DNA from: CAYJXJ01 sp964374095
GTDB taxonomy: Bacteria; Elusimicrobiota; Elusimicrobia; UBA1565; UBA9628
Length of the DNA stretch: 15,292 bases
Assembly: GCA_964374095.1 (NCBI GenBank)
Contig: CAYJXJ010000111.1
Span: 1-15,292, forward strand
Reading direction: 5' to 3'
Below, one piece after another: positions 6,601 to 13,984 of this stretch. Each line of letters starts with the position of its first letter. Position 1 is the first letter of the stretch. Made by a program: the position numbers and the translations under genes. The notes under the pieces were generated by a model. The model did no database searches. It was not told the DNA's origin and worked only from the letters and a program-made list of their open reading frames with translations.

Positions 6601-8525
6601 CAGCTCTTCTGCGCGGTGTAGGAGGCGATCATCGCCGCCATGAGCTCGCGCGCTCGGGCGATGCCCGCCTCGGCCACCTCCAGCGTGACGGAGGCCGCCT
6701 TGATCTCGGAGGCATACTCTTCGATCTTGAGCCGGGTGTTGTCGCGCATAAAGCCCGCCGGAACCCGGTTGATCCGGGTCACGGCGTCGGGGGTCCAGGG
6801 CCGGCCTTCGACCGGCCCAGCGGGGATGGAGGTCGCGGGTTCATCCTTGCTCCACTTGGCCGGGACCGGGAGGGGGGAGGGGAGCTCGCTGCCGACCCCG
6901 ACGTGCGGGGTGACGAGGGCTCCCGACTCCTTGACGTCGCGGCCCAAGACCTCGTCGATGAGCGCCGAGTCGATGGCGGCCAGGCCGCGAACTCGCGCCG
7001 ATTTCTCGGCCTGGGCCCGGGCGCGGCGGCGGATGTAGCCGTCCTTGATCGCGCTGATTCTTTTGCGGGCGTCGAGGGTCCATTGCAGTTTCGTCCCGTC
7101 AAAGGACTCTTCCTCCTCGACGCCGCCTTCATGTGAAACGAGAGCTTCGAGGCTTTTGGCCTCCAACTTGCCGAATTTCTCCGCCGGGGCGTTGCACACG
7201 GTGCAAACGACCGGACGGATATCTTTGACAATACGTCCGCAGACGGAACAGACCCACGCCTCCGCGGCCTCGGCTTGTATCTCGGCGATTTTCGCCTTGG
7301 CGACATGCTCGGCCGCCTCTCTGAGGCGGCCTGCGCTGGCAGGCATAAAAATATCCATGACTTCATCGATGATCGAGTTGGTGATGATCGAATGGCCCCG
7401 CTCCAGGGCGTAGCGATGCACCGCGGTGCGGGCGATCCCCCGGACCTGCTCGGGGACGCGGGTGAAGCGGGTCTTGGCCTCCTCGGTCCAGAGTATCGAG
7501 GCCTCGGCCCGGACGTCGATGGAAGGGACGTGCTTGCGCGAGATCAGCATTACGTTGCAGGCGGCTTGGCGGAGCATGTTCTCCGCGTTGGAGCCGATGT
7601 CGAGGTCGGCGTTGTGGATGCCCACTCTCCCGACGACCAGAAGGCATGCCTTCTGGTCGTCGGCGTGCGAAAGCACTTTTTCGAAAGCCTTCCCGTCCTT
7701 GAGCTTCACCTCCAGGATTTCGCCGCGCTCCGCGGCGGCCTGCCTGGCGACGTCGAGGTGGGACTGGTAGATCTTGGCCAGCCCGGTGTCGATGATGTCC
7801 TCGTGGAGCTGCTCCTGGTCCTTGAAGCGGAAGATTTTGGAGGCCTTCTCGGAGAGGACGTCTACAATACCGTTAAAGACCGTGTAATGGAGGTAGGGAT
7901 CGTAAACAGCGACGGCGCAAACGTCGCTTGATTCGCGGGCCTTTGCGAATTCGAAAGCGGACTGCAGGCCCGCGAAGGCTTGGGGGCTGCCGTCCATGCC
8001 GATCAGCACCGGCCCGACCTGATCGGAGAGCGGGCGGGTGTCCTTGACGACGAGCAGATCCTTCCGGCAGCGCCGCGCGACCCGCTCGCAGACCGAGCCG
8101 AGCTGGGACCGGCGCACGGCGCCGGTCCCTAGCGCGCCGATCATGACGAGGTCGCAGTCCGTTCTCTCGATGTCGTCAACGATGCATTCCCAATTTTTGC
8201 CGTCGCGCATCCGCCGCTCGAAAGGGATGCCTTCCCTTTTGCATTCCCTTTCGAGCACATCCAGATAGGAATCCGAAATCAATTGCAGCCCCATGGTGAT
8301 GAGCGAATCGTGTATCTTTCTTTGCCGCTCCAGTTCGGGTTCTTCCTGGTACTCCGCGGGAAGCGTGAACTCCATCTGCTTGAAGCGCACGTCGTGCATC
8401 TTGGCCGCGTAGATGTGGGAACCCGTGATCTTGGCGCCCCAGGCCTTGGCGAGCGCCACCGCCAACTCGGCGGCCCGGTTGGAGTGCTCGGAATTGTCGA
8501 CGGGGATATAAATGTGTTTGTACAT
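6600..8525 (-). CDS. tandem universal stress protein fused to PCP_red repeats and a zinc ribbon
   Basis: A 641-residue cytoplasmic-looking multidomain protein. Universal stress domain 1 spans about 1-161 and has the nucleotide-binding signature G130-x2-G133-x9-G143-S144. Domain 2 spans about 171-330, with G299-x2-G302-x8-G311-S312. Then come PCP_red-like module 1 (345-393, starting LWTEEAKTRFTRVP), a four-Cys zinc ribbon or rubredoxin-like knuckle (C426, C429, C441, C444), module 2 (481-527, QWTLDARKRI) and module 3 (576-625, PWTPDAVTRINRVP). Universal stress domains usually sense ATP or stress state; how they couple to PCP_red modules is unknown. The ATG at 8525 is chosen because a strong GGAGGAG lies 6 bases upstream and the universal stress fold begins there; a longer in-frame extension would overlap the cytochrome gene. 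The gene contains unusually long inverted repeats. Confidence 0.85.
   Translation of the reverse strand: MYKHIYIPVDNSEHSNRAAELAVALAKAWGAKITGSHIYAAKMHDVRFKQMEFTLPAEYQEEPELERQRKIHDSLITMGLQLISDSYLDVLERECKREGIPFERRMRDGKNWECIVDDIERTDCDLVMIGALGTGAVRRSQLGSVCERVARRCRKDLLVVKDTRPLSDQVGPVLIGMDGSPQAFAGLQSAFEFAKARESSDVCAVAVYDPYLHYTVFNGIVDVLSEKASKIFRFKDQEQLHEDIIDTGLAKIYQSHLDVARQAAAERGEILEVKLKDGKAFEKVLSHADDQKACLLVVGRVGIHNADLDIGSNAENMLRQAACNVMLISRKHVPSIDVRAEASILWTEEAKTRFTRVPEQVRGIARTAVHRYALERGHSIITNSIIDEVMDIFMPASAGRLREAAEHVAKAKIAEIQAEAAEAWVCSVCGRIVKDIRPVVCTVCNAPAEKFGKLEAKSLEALVSHEGGVEEEESFDGTKLQWTLDARKRISAIKDGYIRRRARAQAEKSARVRGLAAIDSALIDEVLGRDVKESGALVTPHVGVGSELPSPLPVPAKWSKDEPATSIPAGPVEGRPWTPDAVTRINRVPAGFMRDNTRLKIEEYASEIKAASVTLEVAEAGIARARELMAAMIASYTAQKS
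7311..7331. repeat. 9-bp inverted repeat with 3-base loop inside the stress-protein gene
   Basis: GGCCGCCTC (7311-7319) and GAGGCGGCC (7323-7331) are perfect complements separated by TCT. It lies in the helical stretch after the first PCP_red module. One hairpin of this size could arise by chance in GC-rich DNA, so its meaning is doubtful. Confidence 0.4.
7630..7663. repeat. perfect 34-bp palindrome inside the stress-protein coding sequence
   Basis: The two 17-base arms are 7630-7646 (CCGACGACCAGAAGGCA) and 7647-7663 (TGCCTTCTGGTCGTCGG), exact reverse complements with no spacer. In the minus-strand gene this encodes the end of universal stress domain 2, residues DDQKACLLVVG. Because codons are in register with the symmetry axis, the plus strand also reads DDQKACLLVVG in one frame. 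The second half encodes the conserved core strand of the fold, while the first half lies in a variable loop. Confidence 0.9.
8216..8256. repeat. 15/16-bp near-perfect inverted repeat with 10-base loop
   Basis: The left arm is 8216-8230 (GCTCGAAAGGGATGC) and the right arm 8241-8256 (GCATTCCCTTTCGAGC). They are fully complementary apart from one extra base in the right arm; twelve outer pairs are uninterrupted. It lies in universal stress domain 1, in the segment encoding LERECKREGIPFE. The messenger RNA could form a stable hairpin here. Confidence 0.8.
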
Positions 8526-8527
8526 GG

Positions 8528-10009
8528 TTAGCTCCTCCGGCGGGCCCTCAGCCCAAGCAGGCCTGCTTGCAGGCCTGCGATTATGATGAACGTGACGAGT
8601 GGATACGCGTAAGCGGCCTTTGACTTCTGCTGTTCTAAAAGGAGGTAGTACCACGAAGAGACTGAACGCTTCGTTCCTTCTTCCCCGCGCGCCCCTTCCC
8701 AAAGAGAAAAGGCCGCCGGGACAAACTCCCCTGGCCGAAGGGCCAGGCCGTTGCCTTTCCCCGGATCGAGCGGGCGGCGGATGACCAGGCTCCACCGGCC
8801 GTCGGCAAATGAGGCGCTGGAAACCAGCACGACTCCGGAAACGGACTCCTTCGGAGAGGAGATTCCGGTGCTCTTCACATAGGCGATCTTATCGGTCTTG
8901 GCGTCCCACCGGGCGAGATGCACGGGGTGACCGGGGTCCCCTTCGAGAAAATACGGGCGCTCCCCTTCCTGGCTGTCCCGGTTGAGGGCGCCGGGGAGCT
9001 GGAGCTGGAAGGCGTCGGGCGGGGTCGTGGTCTCCGGGTTGGGATCGCGGAAGGGATCGTCCCACTCGGCGAGGAAGGCGACGGCTTTGTCATCGTAAAG
9101 GGCGCGGAGGGTCAGGTGATCCGCGCCGGGTTCGAACTGGCGTGGGTCCTCGACGATCTGGCCAAAGAGCGGAAATCCCGCCTTGGGCGCGGCCTCCCAG
9201 GCCGGGTCCGTGGGAGACTTGGGAAGTTCCCCCGCCGCGCGCTTGGCCCGCAGAACCTCGGAGACGGGGGCTTCGTCCGGGGAGAGGGAACGGATGTAGT
9301 TGGCCAGATCCCAGGCCTTGGCCGTTCCCTCGGCGTTGTCTCCGAGGGCGTCGAGGTAGCCCGGCATGGGGGTGCCGTTCAAGCCCGTCAGCAGGGTGCG
9401 GAAAATGTCTTCGGCCCGGTGGCCGCCGCGAAAGTTCCAGCCTTTATGGAAGTTCGCGGGCCTAATGGGATTGCCCGGGTCGTCGGTGAGCGCCGGGGCG
9501 GAGGGACCGTCGCCGCGACCGATCTCGCCGTGACAGGAGTTGCACTGCTGGTCGATGAAAATCTTGCGGCCGTTCTCGAGGGACTCCGTCGAGGCCTGGC
9601 GGGCGCCCTTGAGGGAGAATGTCCGGCTGGGTTTTTCTTCCGCGAACCTCGAGGAGAAGGTCTTGATGTAGGCGACCACGTCGGCGATTTCGGCAGGCTT
9701 GAGGGAGCCCTTCCAGGCCGGCATGGTCGTGCCCGGCATACCTTCGGACACGATGTGGACCAGATCCTCATCGCTGGGCACCTCGCCGTTGGGCGTGGTG
9801 CGGATCTTGTAGGCCCCGGACGTGAAATCTCGGGGCTTGGTGTAGAAGCGCTCGGCGGCGGGCCCCTTGCCGTCCCCGGCGTCGCCGTGACACTGGGAGC
9901 AACTCTTCAGGTAGACCGCTTTGCCCTTCGCCGCGTCGCCGGCGGCCGGCGCCAGGACCGGCACGAACGCCAGGCACAATGTCGCTGTGGGCAGAAATCG
10001 GTGGCGCAT
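8528..10009 (-). CDS. diheme cytochrome c fused to ethylbenzene-dehydrogenase-type heme-b domain
   Basis: A 493-residue exported protein: signal peptide (about 1-23, ending APAAG), cytochrome c domain 1 with C37-x2-C40-H41 and candidate axial M96 (TTMPAW), domain 2 with C156-x2-C159-H160 and M215 (TPMPGY), then at about 266-455 a domain resembling the gamma subunit of ethylbenzene dehydrogenase/DMSO-reductase-type enzymes, and a C-terminal membrane helix (about 466-486) with a basic cytoplasmic tail. In that domain the segment YFLEGDPGHPVHLARW has Glu (E356) where relatives, as I recall them, have the Met heme-b ligand, while a Lys that may be the other ligand (K447, GTKRSVSSW) is present. 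The ATG at 10009 is preferred; a TTG at 10015 lies closer to a GGAG and would add two residues. It probably relays electrons in the periplasm. Confidence 0.82.
   Translation of the reverse strand: MRHRFLPTATLCLAFVPVLAPAAGDAAKGKAVYLKSCSQCHGDAGDGKGPAAERFYTKPRDFTSGAYKIRTTPNGEVPSDEDLVHIVSEGMPGTTMPAWKGSLKPAEIADVVAYIKTFSSRFAEEKPSRTFSLKGARQASTESLENGRKIFIDQQCNSCHGEIGRGDGPSAPALTDDPGNPIRPANFHKGWNFRGGHRAEDIFRTLLTGLNGTPMPGYLDALGDNAEGTAKAWDLANYIRSLSPDEAPVSEVLRAKRAAGELPKSPTDPAWEAAPKAGFPLFGQIVEDPRQFEPGADHLTLRALYDDKAVAFLAEWDDPFRDPNPETTTPPDAFQLQLPGALNRDSQEGERPYFLEGDPGHPVHLARWDAKTDKIAYVKSTGISSPKESVSGVVLVSSASFADGRWSLVIRRPLDPGKGNGLALRPGEFVPAAFSLWEGARGEEGTKRSVSSWYYLLLEQQKSKAAYAYPLVTFIIIAGLQAGLLGLRARRRS
8532..8538 (-). 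promoter_or_regulatory. strong ribosome binding site of the universal stress gene
   Basis: On the minus strand GGAGGAG lies 6 bases before the ATG at 8525 and inside the last codons of the upstream cytochrome gene. It is a near-full anti-16S match and decides the start of the 641-residue protein. Confidence 0.8.
8555..8578. repeat. tandem 10-bp palindromes in the C-terminal helix codons
   Basis: GCAGGCCTGC occurs at 8557-8566 and 8569-8578, separated by TT; each copy is itself a palindrome and the first extends to 14 bp (8555-8568). It encodes AGLQAGL in the final membrane helix of the cytochrome. A repetitive hydrophobic helix is a sufficient explanation, although a hairpin at the 3' end could affect transcript stability. 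Confidence 0.5.
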
Positions 10010-10015
10010 TCTCAA

Positions 10016-10924
10016 TCAGTGCTCCAAGGGCGCGAAGGTGCGCGGCGTGTAGCCCGTGTATGTGTAGATCCAAAGGATCGCCTTCCACGCCTCGTCCTCG
10101 GTCAGCATCTTCTCCCACGGGGGCATGGCGGAGTTCCACGGAGCGCCGCTGCCGGGCATGCCCGGGCCTCCCTTGGCCACGCGCCAGAAAACGAAGGACT
10201 CCGGGAGCATGGCGATCGTGCCCGGGTCCTGGAAATTGGCGGGACGCGGGTTCAAGGCCGCGGCGGCGGGTCCGCGTCCGTCGAGATGGTCCCCGTGGCA
10301 GTAGAAGCAGTTCTGGTAGTACACCCGCTTGCCGTCGGCCACCGCCTCCTCGAATTTCCGCGGGTCTTCTTTCTCGAACTTCCGGTAGGGGTTGACGATC
10401 TCGGCCAATACATAGCCCTTGCCCTTGAAATCGCTTTGGTCGGGGGGGGCCGGGTGCACGGAGCGGGCGAACACCGGGGCGGGGGCGTCCGCGCCCGTCT
10501 TGGCCAGGACTACGGCCGCGGCCCACAAGGGAACGAGGGCCAGCAGCGCCCCGCGGTAGGGCTTGAGGTCCGCGTTGTCGAGCAGGCGCCGCGGGGTGTC
10601 GAGCAGTTCCGAAAGGCTGTCGCCGTCGACCGAGAGATAGAGCAGGGTCGCCGCGCAACCAAGGATCGTGAACATTCCCACCAGGGATTTGGGCAAGGGG
10701 GGCGGCACGAGCAGGAGGCCGTCATAGACCGCCACCGTGACGAGCCAGAGGGTCACGGCGGAACTCCGGCCGTCGGCGGCGAAGGCGGCGAGCGCGGCCA
10801 GGAGTACCCCGTAGAGCACGAGCAGCGCCGCGGCCTCCTGCCACTGGGGGCCTAGGCCCAGCTCCTTGAAGGCCCCCAAGGCCAGCAGGCAGGCGCCGGC
10901 GGCCACGGCAGGCCAGTTCTTCAT
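10016..10924 (-). CDS. polytopic membrane cytochrome c (monoheme)
   Basis: A 302-residue protein. The first ~145 residues are hydrophobic, with about five membrane segments (near 5-23, 30-50, 55-75, 82-100 and 124-142), and resemble no family I can name. The C-terminal part is a periplasmic cytochrome c domain with C206-x2-C209-H210 (CFYCH) and a candidate axial Met at M267 (SAMPPW). Such a fusion could dock the heme beside the bd-like subunit or form a second membrane subunit where CydB would normally be. The ATG overlaps the diheme cytochrome stop by 4 bases (ATGA) and the next gene follows within about 6 bases. The cytochrome assignment is firm; the role of the membrane part is inferred. 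Confidence 0.82.
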   Translation of the reverse strand: MKNWPAVAAGACLLALGAFKELGLGPQWQEAAALLVLYGVLLAALAAFAADGRSSAVTLWLVTVAVYDGLLLVPPPLPKSLVGMFTILGCAATLLYLSVDGDSLSELLDTPRRLLDNADLKPYRGALLALVPLWAAAVVLAKTGADAPAPVFARSVHPAPPDQSDFKGKGYVLAEIVNPYRKFEKEDPRKFEEAVADGKRVYYQNCFYCHGDHLDGRGPAAAALNPRPANFQDPGTIAMLPESFVFWRVAKGGPGMPGSGAPWNSAMPPWEKMLTEDEAWKAILWIYTYTGYTPRTFAPLEH

Positions 10925-11763
10925 GAGCCCCGCAAGGAAAGAAGGAAAACGACAAGATCATTGAGTTCCTGCGACGTGAGGTTGGCTCCAAAGTGCTTGG
11001 GCATGATGTCGCCCGGAGGATTGGTGACGATATCCTTGAGGCTCTGCACGCCGCGCACCTCGCCGACCCGCGAGAGGTCGGGCCCGAGCACGCCGCCGAC
11101 GAGCTTGCCGTCCACCGTCGTTTTGTGGCAGGCGACACAGCGCATGCGGTCGTAGAAGATCCGCTTGCCGTTGCCGATGTCGCCGCTGATCAGTTCGCCG
11201 CCGGAAGATTTAGCGGAGGCGATCTCTCCGTGCCATTCGGGCCGCAGTTGGGTCTTGGCGTTGACGGTCACCTGGCCACCCAGGCTTTGAAGGAACGCGG
11301 CCGCCGCCTTGATGTCCTCTTCCGAGAGGCTCATCGGAGGCTTATAGACTTCGGGCATGATGGAGGGGGACGAGAAGCCCTTCACCACGTAGTTGTTGGG
11401 CTTGATCATCGCTTCAAGGATGTACTCTTCCGCCGTCATCTTCGCCCCGGCGGCGGCCCTCTCCTTGGCCCGGGAGTCGGCGCGCGCCCCGAGCCCGCCG
11501 ACGTTGGGACCGCGGCCCGGCGCTCCCTCGATCTGGTGGCACTGGGAGCAGCGGATGCCGTTGGTGCCGAAGACCTCTTTGCCCTTGGCGACGAGCTGCT
11601 CGGAACTCATCGTGGCGAATTCCTCGGGAGTCAGGGCCTTGGCGGGGATGGAGCTCACTTGGGGGATGAGCTGAGCAACCGCGACAAAGAAAGCGAGTAG
11701 CGCGAAAAAGAACGTCAGGATTCGAATCGCAGTCTTTGTCGCTCCTCCGTTGCCGTTGTTCAC
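10921..11763 (-). CDS. membrane-anchored diheme cytochrome c
   Basis: A 280-residue protein with one N-terminal membrane anchor (about residues 12-32) and two cytochrome c domains facing the periplasm. The first has C72-x2-C75-H76 with candidate Met ligand M136 (IMPEVY), the second C209-x2-C212-H213 with M254 (IMPKHF). The symmetric placement suggests an internal duplication of a monoheme unit. The start is a GTG at 11763 overlapping the oxidase stop (GTGA); the in-frame sequence before it lies over the oxidase gene in a non-protein-like composition. It is likely an electron-transfer subunit feeding the bd-like oxidase encoded immediately upstream. Confidence 0.85.
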   Translation of the reverse strand: MNNGNGGATKTAIRILTFFFALLAFFVAVAQLIPQVSSIPAKALTPEEFATMSSEQLVAKGKEVFGTNGIRCSQCHQIEGAPGRGPNVGGLGARADSRAKERAAAGAKMTAEEYILEAMIKPNNYVVKGFSSPSIMPEVYKPPMSLSEEDIKAAAAFLQSLGGQVTVNAKTQLRPEWHGEIASAKSSGGELISGDIGNGKRIFYDRMRCVACHKTTVDGKLVGGVLGPDLSRVGEVRGVQSLKDIVTNPPGDIMPKHFGANLTSQELNDLVVFLLSLRGS

Positions 11764-13499
11764 GCCCCAGCCTCGGAGGCAGAGTTTTGGGCTCTTGTTC
11801 CCAGCCAGAAAATCACCACGACCAGAGCCCAAAACAGTATCACGCAAGCCGCCATGATCCACGCGACGAAGCCCAGTGGTGGAATGTAGGAGCCGCGGCT
11901 CGTGTCGGCAAGTATGCCGTAGACATGGTAGTGCTGCCGCAGGCCCGAGCGCAGGTAGCCCATGAGCGTCATGATCATGGTGATGGTGATGGCCAGCAGG
12001 AGCAGGGCGTATTGGGAGCGGTCCGGGATCTGGCCCCACCGGATTTCGCCAAGCGTACGCGCCTTACGTTCGGCCACGAGGCTCACGACAAGCACGATGA
12101 ACATCGTGCCGATGGCCACCCCGACCTGGATGGGCGAGAGGATCTCGACGCGGACCTCCGAGGGCACGAAGTAGCCTTTCACGCCGATGTAGATGATGGT
12201 CCCGGCGGACAGCGCGTAAATCCCCCGGATCGCCCACGTGGCCCAGGCCGCGTTCTCCGGGGCGAGGTCGGCGTTGGCGCTGCGGTAGAGCATGAAGGAG
12301 ATGAAGGTGAAGAGGATGATGATGTTGACCGCCGTCATCTTGGCCGACATCACGCCGAAAACCCCGACCAGGGGATGGAAGGCCCCGCCGATGCGCGCGA
12401 GCTCCGCCCCGGTCATGGGGGGGTTGTGCGGGGTGAGCCAGATCGCGAAGCACACCACGATGACCGCGACCAAGTATTTGATCACGCCGCGGTAGCGTTC
12501 CCCGCCGGGAATGCGCTGCATCGCCAGCCACAGGTAGTAATTGCCGCCCAGGAACAGCATTCCGATGAGGATGGCCTGAAGTATGAAGAGCCACGAGAAT
12601 ATGCCGCCCATCATCGAGATTCCCATGGTCTGGTTGAAGGCGTAGACCTCCTTGGCCAGCCAGTAGCCGGCGAAGGGAAGGGGGATCATGCCGCAGATGC
12701 CGATGAAGTTGCCGACGTAGCCCATCCAGTCGTAGTGGGCCTTCTCCTCGGGGGTCTTGGAGTTGAGAAACTTGACCGCGGCGTAGGCCCCGGCGACGAA
12801 GCCCCCGAAGGCCACGTTGGCGATGAGGCGGTGGATGTTGACCGGCATCCAGGTGATATTGTTCACCGCCTGCCACAGGGAGAGCAGGTCGCCGGTGGGG
12901 GTCGTCCCGCGCGGGCTCATCATGTAGGTGGCCCAGGCGTCGGCCACGAACATGATGCCGGTGCCGAAGACATTGAGCATGACGCCGCAGGCGACATGCA
13001 CCCATTTGTCGAACGCTGTCGCCTGCAATGAGTCCCAGGAGTAGTAGTAGGCGTAACAATACACGACTTCTCCGAGGAGTAGGGTGAAGTAGAGGAAATA
13101 TGTCGGCTTGAAAATGTTTGTCATAAAGGCGAAGAATGTGGGGTAGAGGAGGAGCAGGGCCAGGAGCAGCAAGGAGCCGAATATCGCCGTCACCGTGAAG
13201 GCGAGGGTGGAAAGTTTGGTGAACTCGTAGGCAAGCCGGTCGTAGCGAGCGTCCCGAGTCACAACCCCTATAATCTCCGTTATGACCGCGAACATCGGCA
13301 CGCCCAGCACAAAGGCCGCGAAGAGCAGATGCAGCTGCGCCAGGACCCACACCAGTATCCGGCTCCCCACGACCGGGAATTCGTGGTAATCCCCGGGCCC
13401 CAGGAGGCCGCTGCCGGCCTTGTAGAGTATCCAAATGGCGGCGAACATGCCCGTGACTTTAACGACGCCCTTGGCCATTCCCTTGAGGGCGGCCTGCAT
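11760..13499 (-). CDS. cytochrome bd-like oxidase subunit I homologue without quinol loop
   Basis: A 579-residue integral membrane protein with about 14 hydrophobic helices. By eye it aligns with CydA: H57 in AQLHLLFAAFVLGVP matches the high-spin heme ligand H19 of E. coli CydA, E144 in LLLGEVVYCYAYYYSWD matches E107, and H223 in MPVNIHRLIANVAFGG matches the b558 ligand H186. The acidic residue equivalent to E99 is not seen (L136), and the large periplasmic quinol loop after helix 6 is missing. Such loop-less homologues co-encoded with c-type cytochromes are known in Nitrospira and relatives and are thought to take electrons from cytochromes, not from quinol. No CydB is present. The ATG overlaps the preceding stop by one base. 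Oxygen reduction is the likely activity; NO or another acceptor cannot be excluded. Confidence 0.82.
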   Translation of the reverse strand: MQAALKGMAKGVVKVTGMFAAIWILYKAGSGLLGPGDYHEFPVVGSRILVWVLAQLHLLFAAFVLGVPMFAVITEIIGVVTRDARYDRLAYEFTKLSTLAFTVTAIFGSLLLLALLLLYPTFFAFMTNIFKPTYFLYFTLLLGEVVYCYAYYYSWDSLQATAFDKWVHVACGVMLNVFGTGIMFVADAWATYMMSPRGTTPTGDLLSLWQAVNNITWMPVNIHRLIANVAFGGFVAGAYAAVKFLNSKTPEEKAHYDWMGYVGNFIGICGMIPLPFAGYWLAKEVYAFNQTMGISMMGGIFSWLFILQAILIGMLFLGGNYYLWLAMQRIPGGERYRGVIKYLVAVIVVCFAIWLTPHNPPMTGAELARIGGAFHPLVGVFGVMSAKMTAVNIIILFTFISFMLYRSANADLAPENAAWATWAIRGIYALSAGTIIYIGVKGYFVPSEVRVEILSPIQVGVAIGTMFIVLVVSLVAERKARTLGEIRWGQIPDRSQYALLLLAITITMIMTLMGYLRSGLRQHYHVYGILADTSRGSYIPPLGFVAWIMAACVILFWALVVVIFWLGTRAQNSASEAGA

Positions 13500-13978
13500 C
13501 AGAATCCCTCGTCCCCGCCCGAATCCTTCGGGGCCATGCTCATCAAGAAAGCGACGACGGCGTCCAATTCTTCGTCGGTGATATGGCCCTTCCAGGCGGG
13601 CATATTTAAGGGAGGATGCGGACCGGCGGCATCGGCTTGGCCGATCTCTTTGACTCCGGCAAGGATTTTTGTCTTTAATTCGGGGGCGGTGAATCCCTCT
13701 CCCACCTTGGTCAGGCCGGGGATTTCGCCGCCCTGTGCGTTATTGTTCTTGACCCCGCCAGCTCCGTTGGCGCCGTGGCAGTAGACGCAGCCCTTGGCGT
13801 TAAAGACTTCCCAGCCCGGCTTGACCTTGGGGTCCTCGGAGGCGGGCGCCGCGCCGGTCGCGGGAGGCGGTACGGTAATGGCGGCCACGAGCTTGCGTTC
13901 CCCGCTCCACACCCAGGCGAAAGTCCCGGCCGTCAGCAAGATCGGCGCGAGGAGCCCCGCGTACAAAAGTCCTTTCAC
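13499..13978 (-). CDS. membrane-anchored monoheme cytochrome c
   Basis: A 159-residue protein and the first gene of the nine-gene respiratory operon. An N-terminal membrane anchor (about residues 4-24) is followed by a Pro/Ala linker and one cytochrome c domain with C64-x2-C67-H68 (CVYCHG) and candidate axial M126 (LNMPAW). The start is a GTG at 13978 with no Shine-Dalgarno sequence; a strong promoter lies immediately upstream, suggesting a leaderless or nearly leaderless transcript. It is translationally coupled to the oxidase gene (TGATG). It is probably the subunit or small carrier that hands electrons to the bd-like protein. Confidence 0.85.
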   Translation of the reverse strand: MKGLLYAGLLAPILLTAGTFAWVWSGERKLVAAITVPPPATGAAPASEDPKVKPGWEVFNAKGCVYCHGANGAGGVKNNNAQGGEIPGLTKVGEGFTAPELKTKILAGVKEIGQADAAGPHPPLNMPAWKGHITDEELDAVVAFLMSMAPKDSGGDEGF

Positions 13979-13984
13979 GCACCC

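Noticed and set aside
6798..6818. Hairpin GGGCCGG / CCGGCCC inside the stress-protein gene
   Set aside because: A seven-bp stem with a 7-base loop is expected several times by chance in DNA of this GC content.
6600..8795. Extended 731-residue version of the universal stress protein
   Set aside because: The extra 90 residues overlap the cytochrome gene and have shadow-frame composition; the ATG at 8525 has a near-ideal ribosome binding site.
8918..10855. A 645-codon open frame on the plus strand opposite the cytochrome genes
   Set aside because: It lies antisense to two well-supported cytochrome c genes. Its Gly/Arg/Val-rich translation shows no domain, and long antisense frames are expected in GC-rich DNA.
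11736..13031. A 431-codon plus-strand frame opposite the bd-like oxidase
   Set aside because: Rich in Asp, His and Gly with no recognisable motif; it mirrors the hydrophobic codons of the oxidase gene and is a composition artefact.
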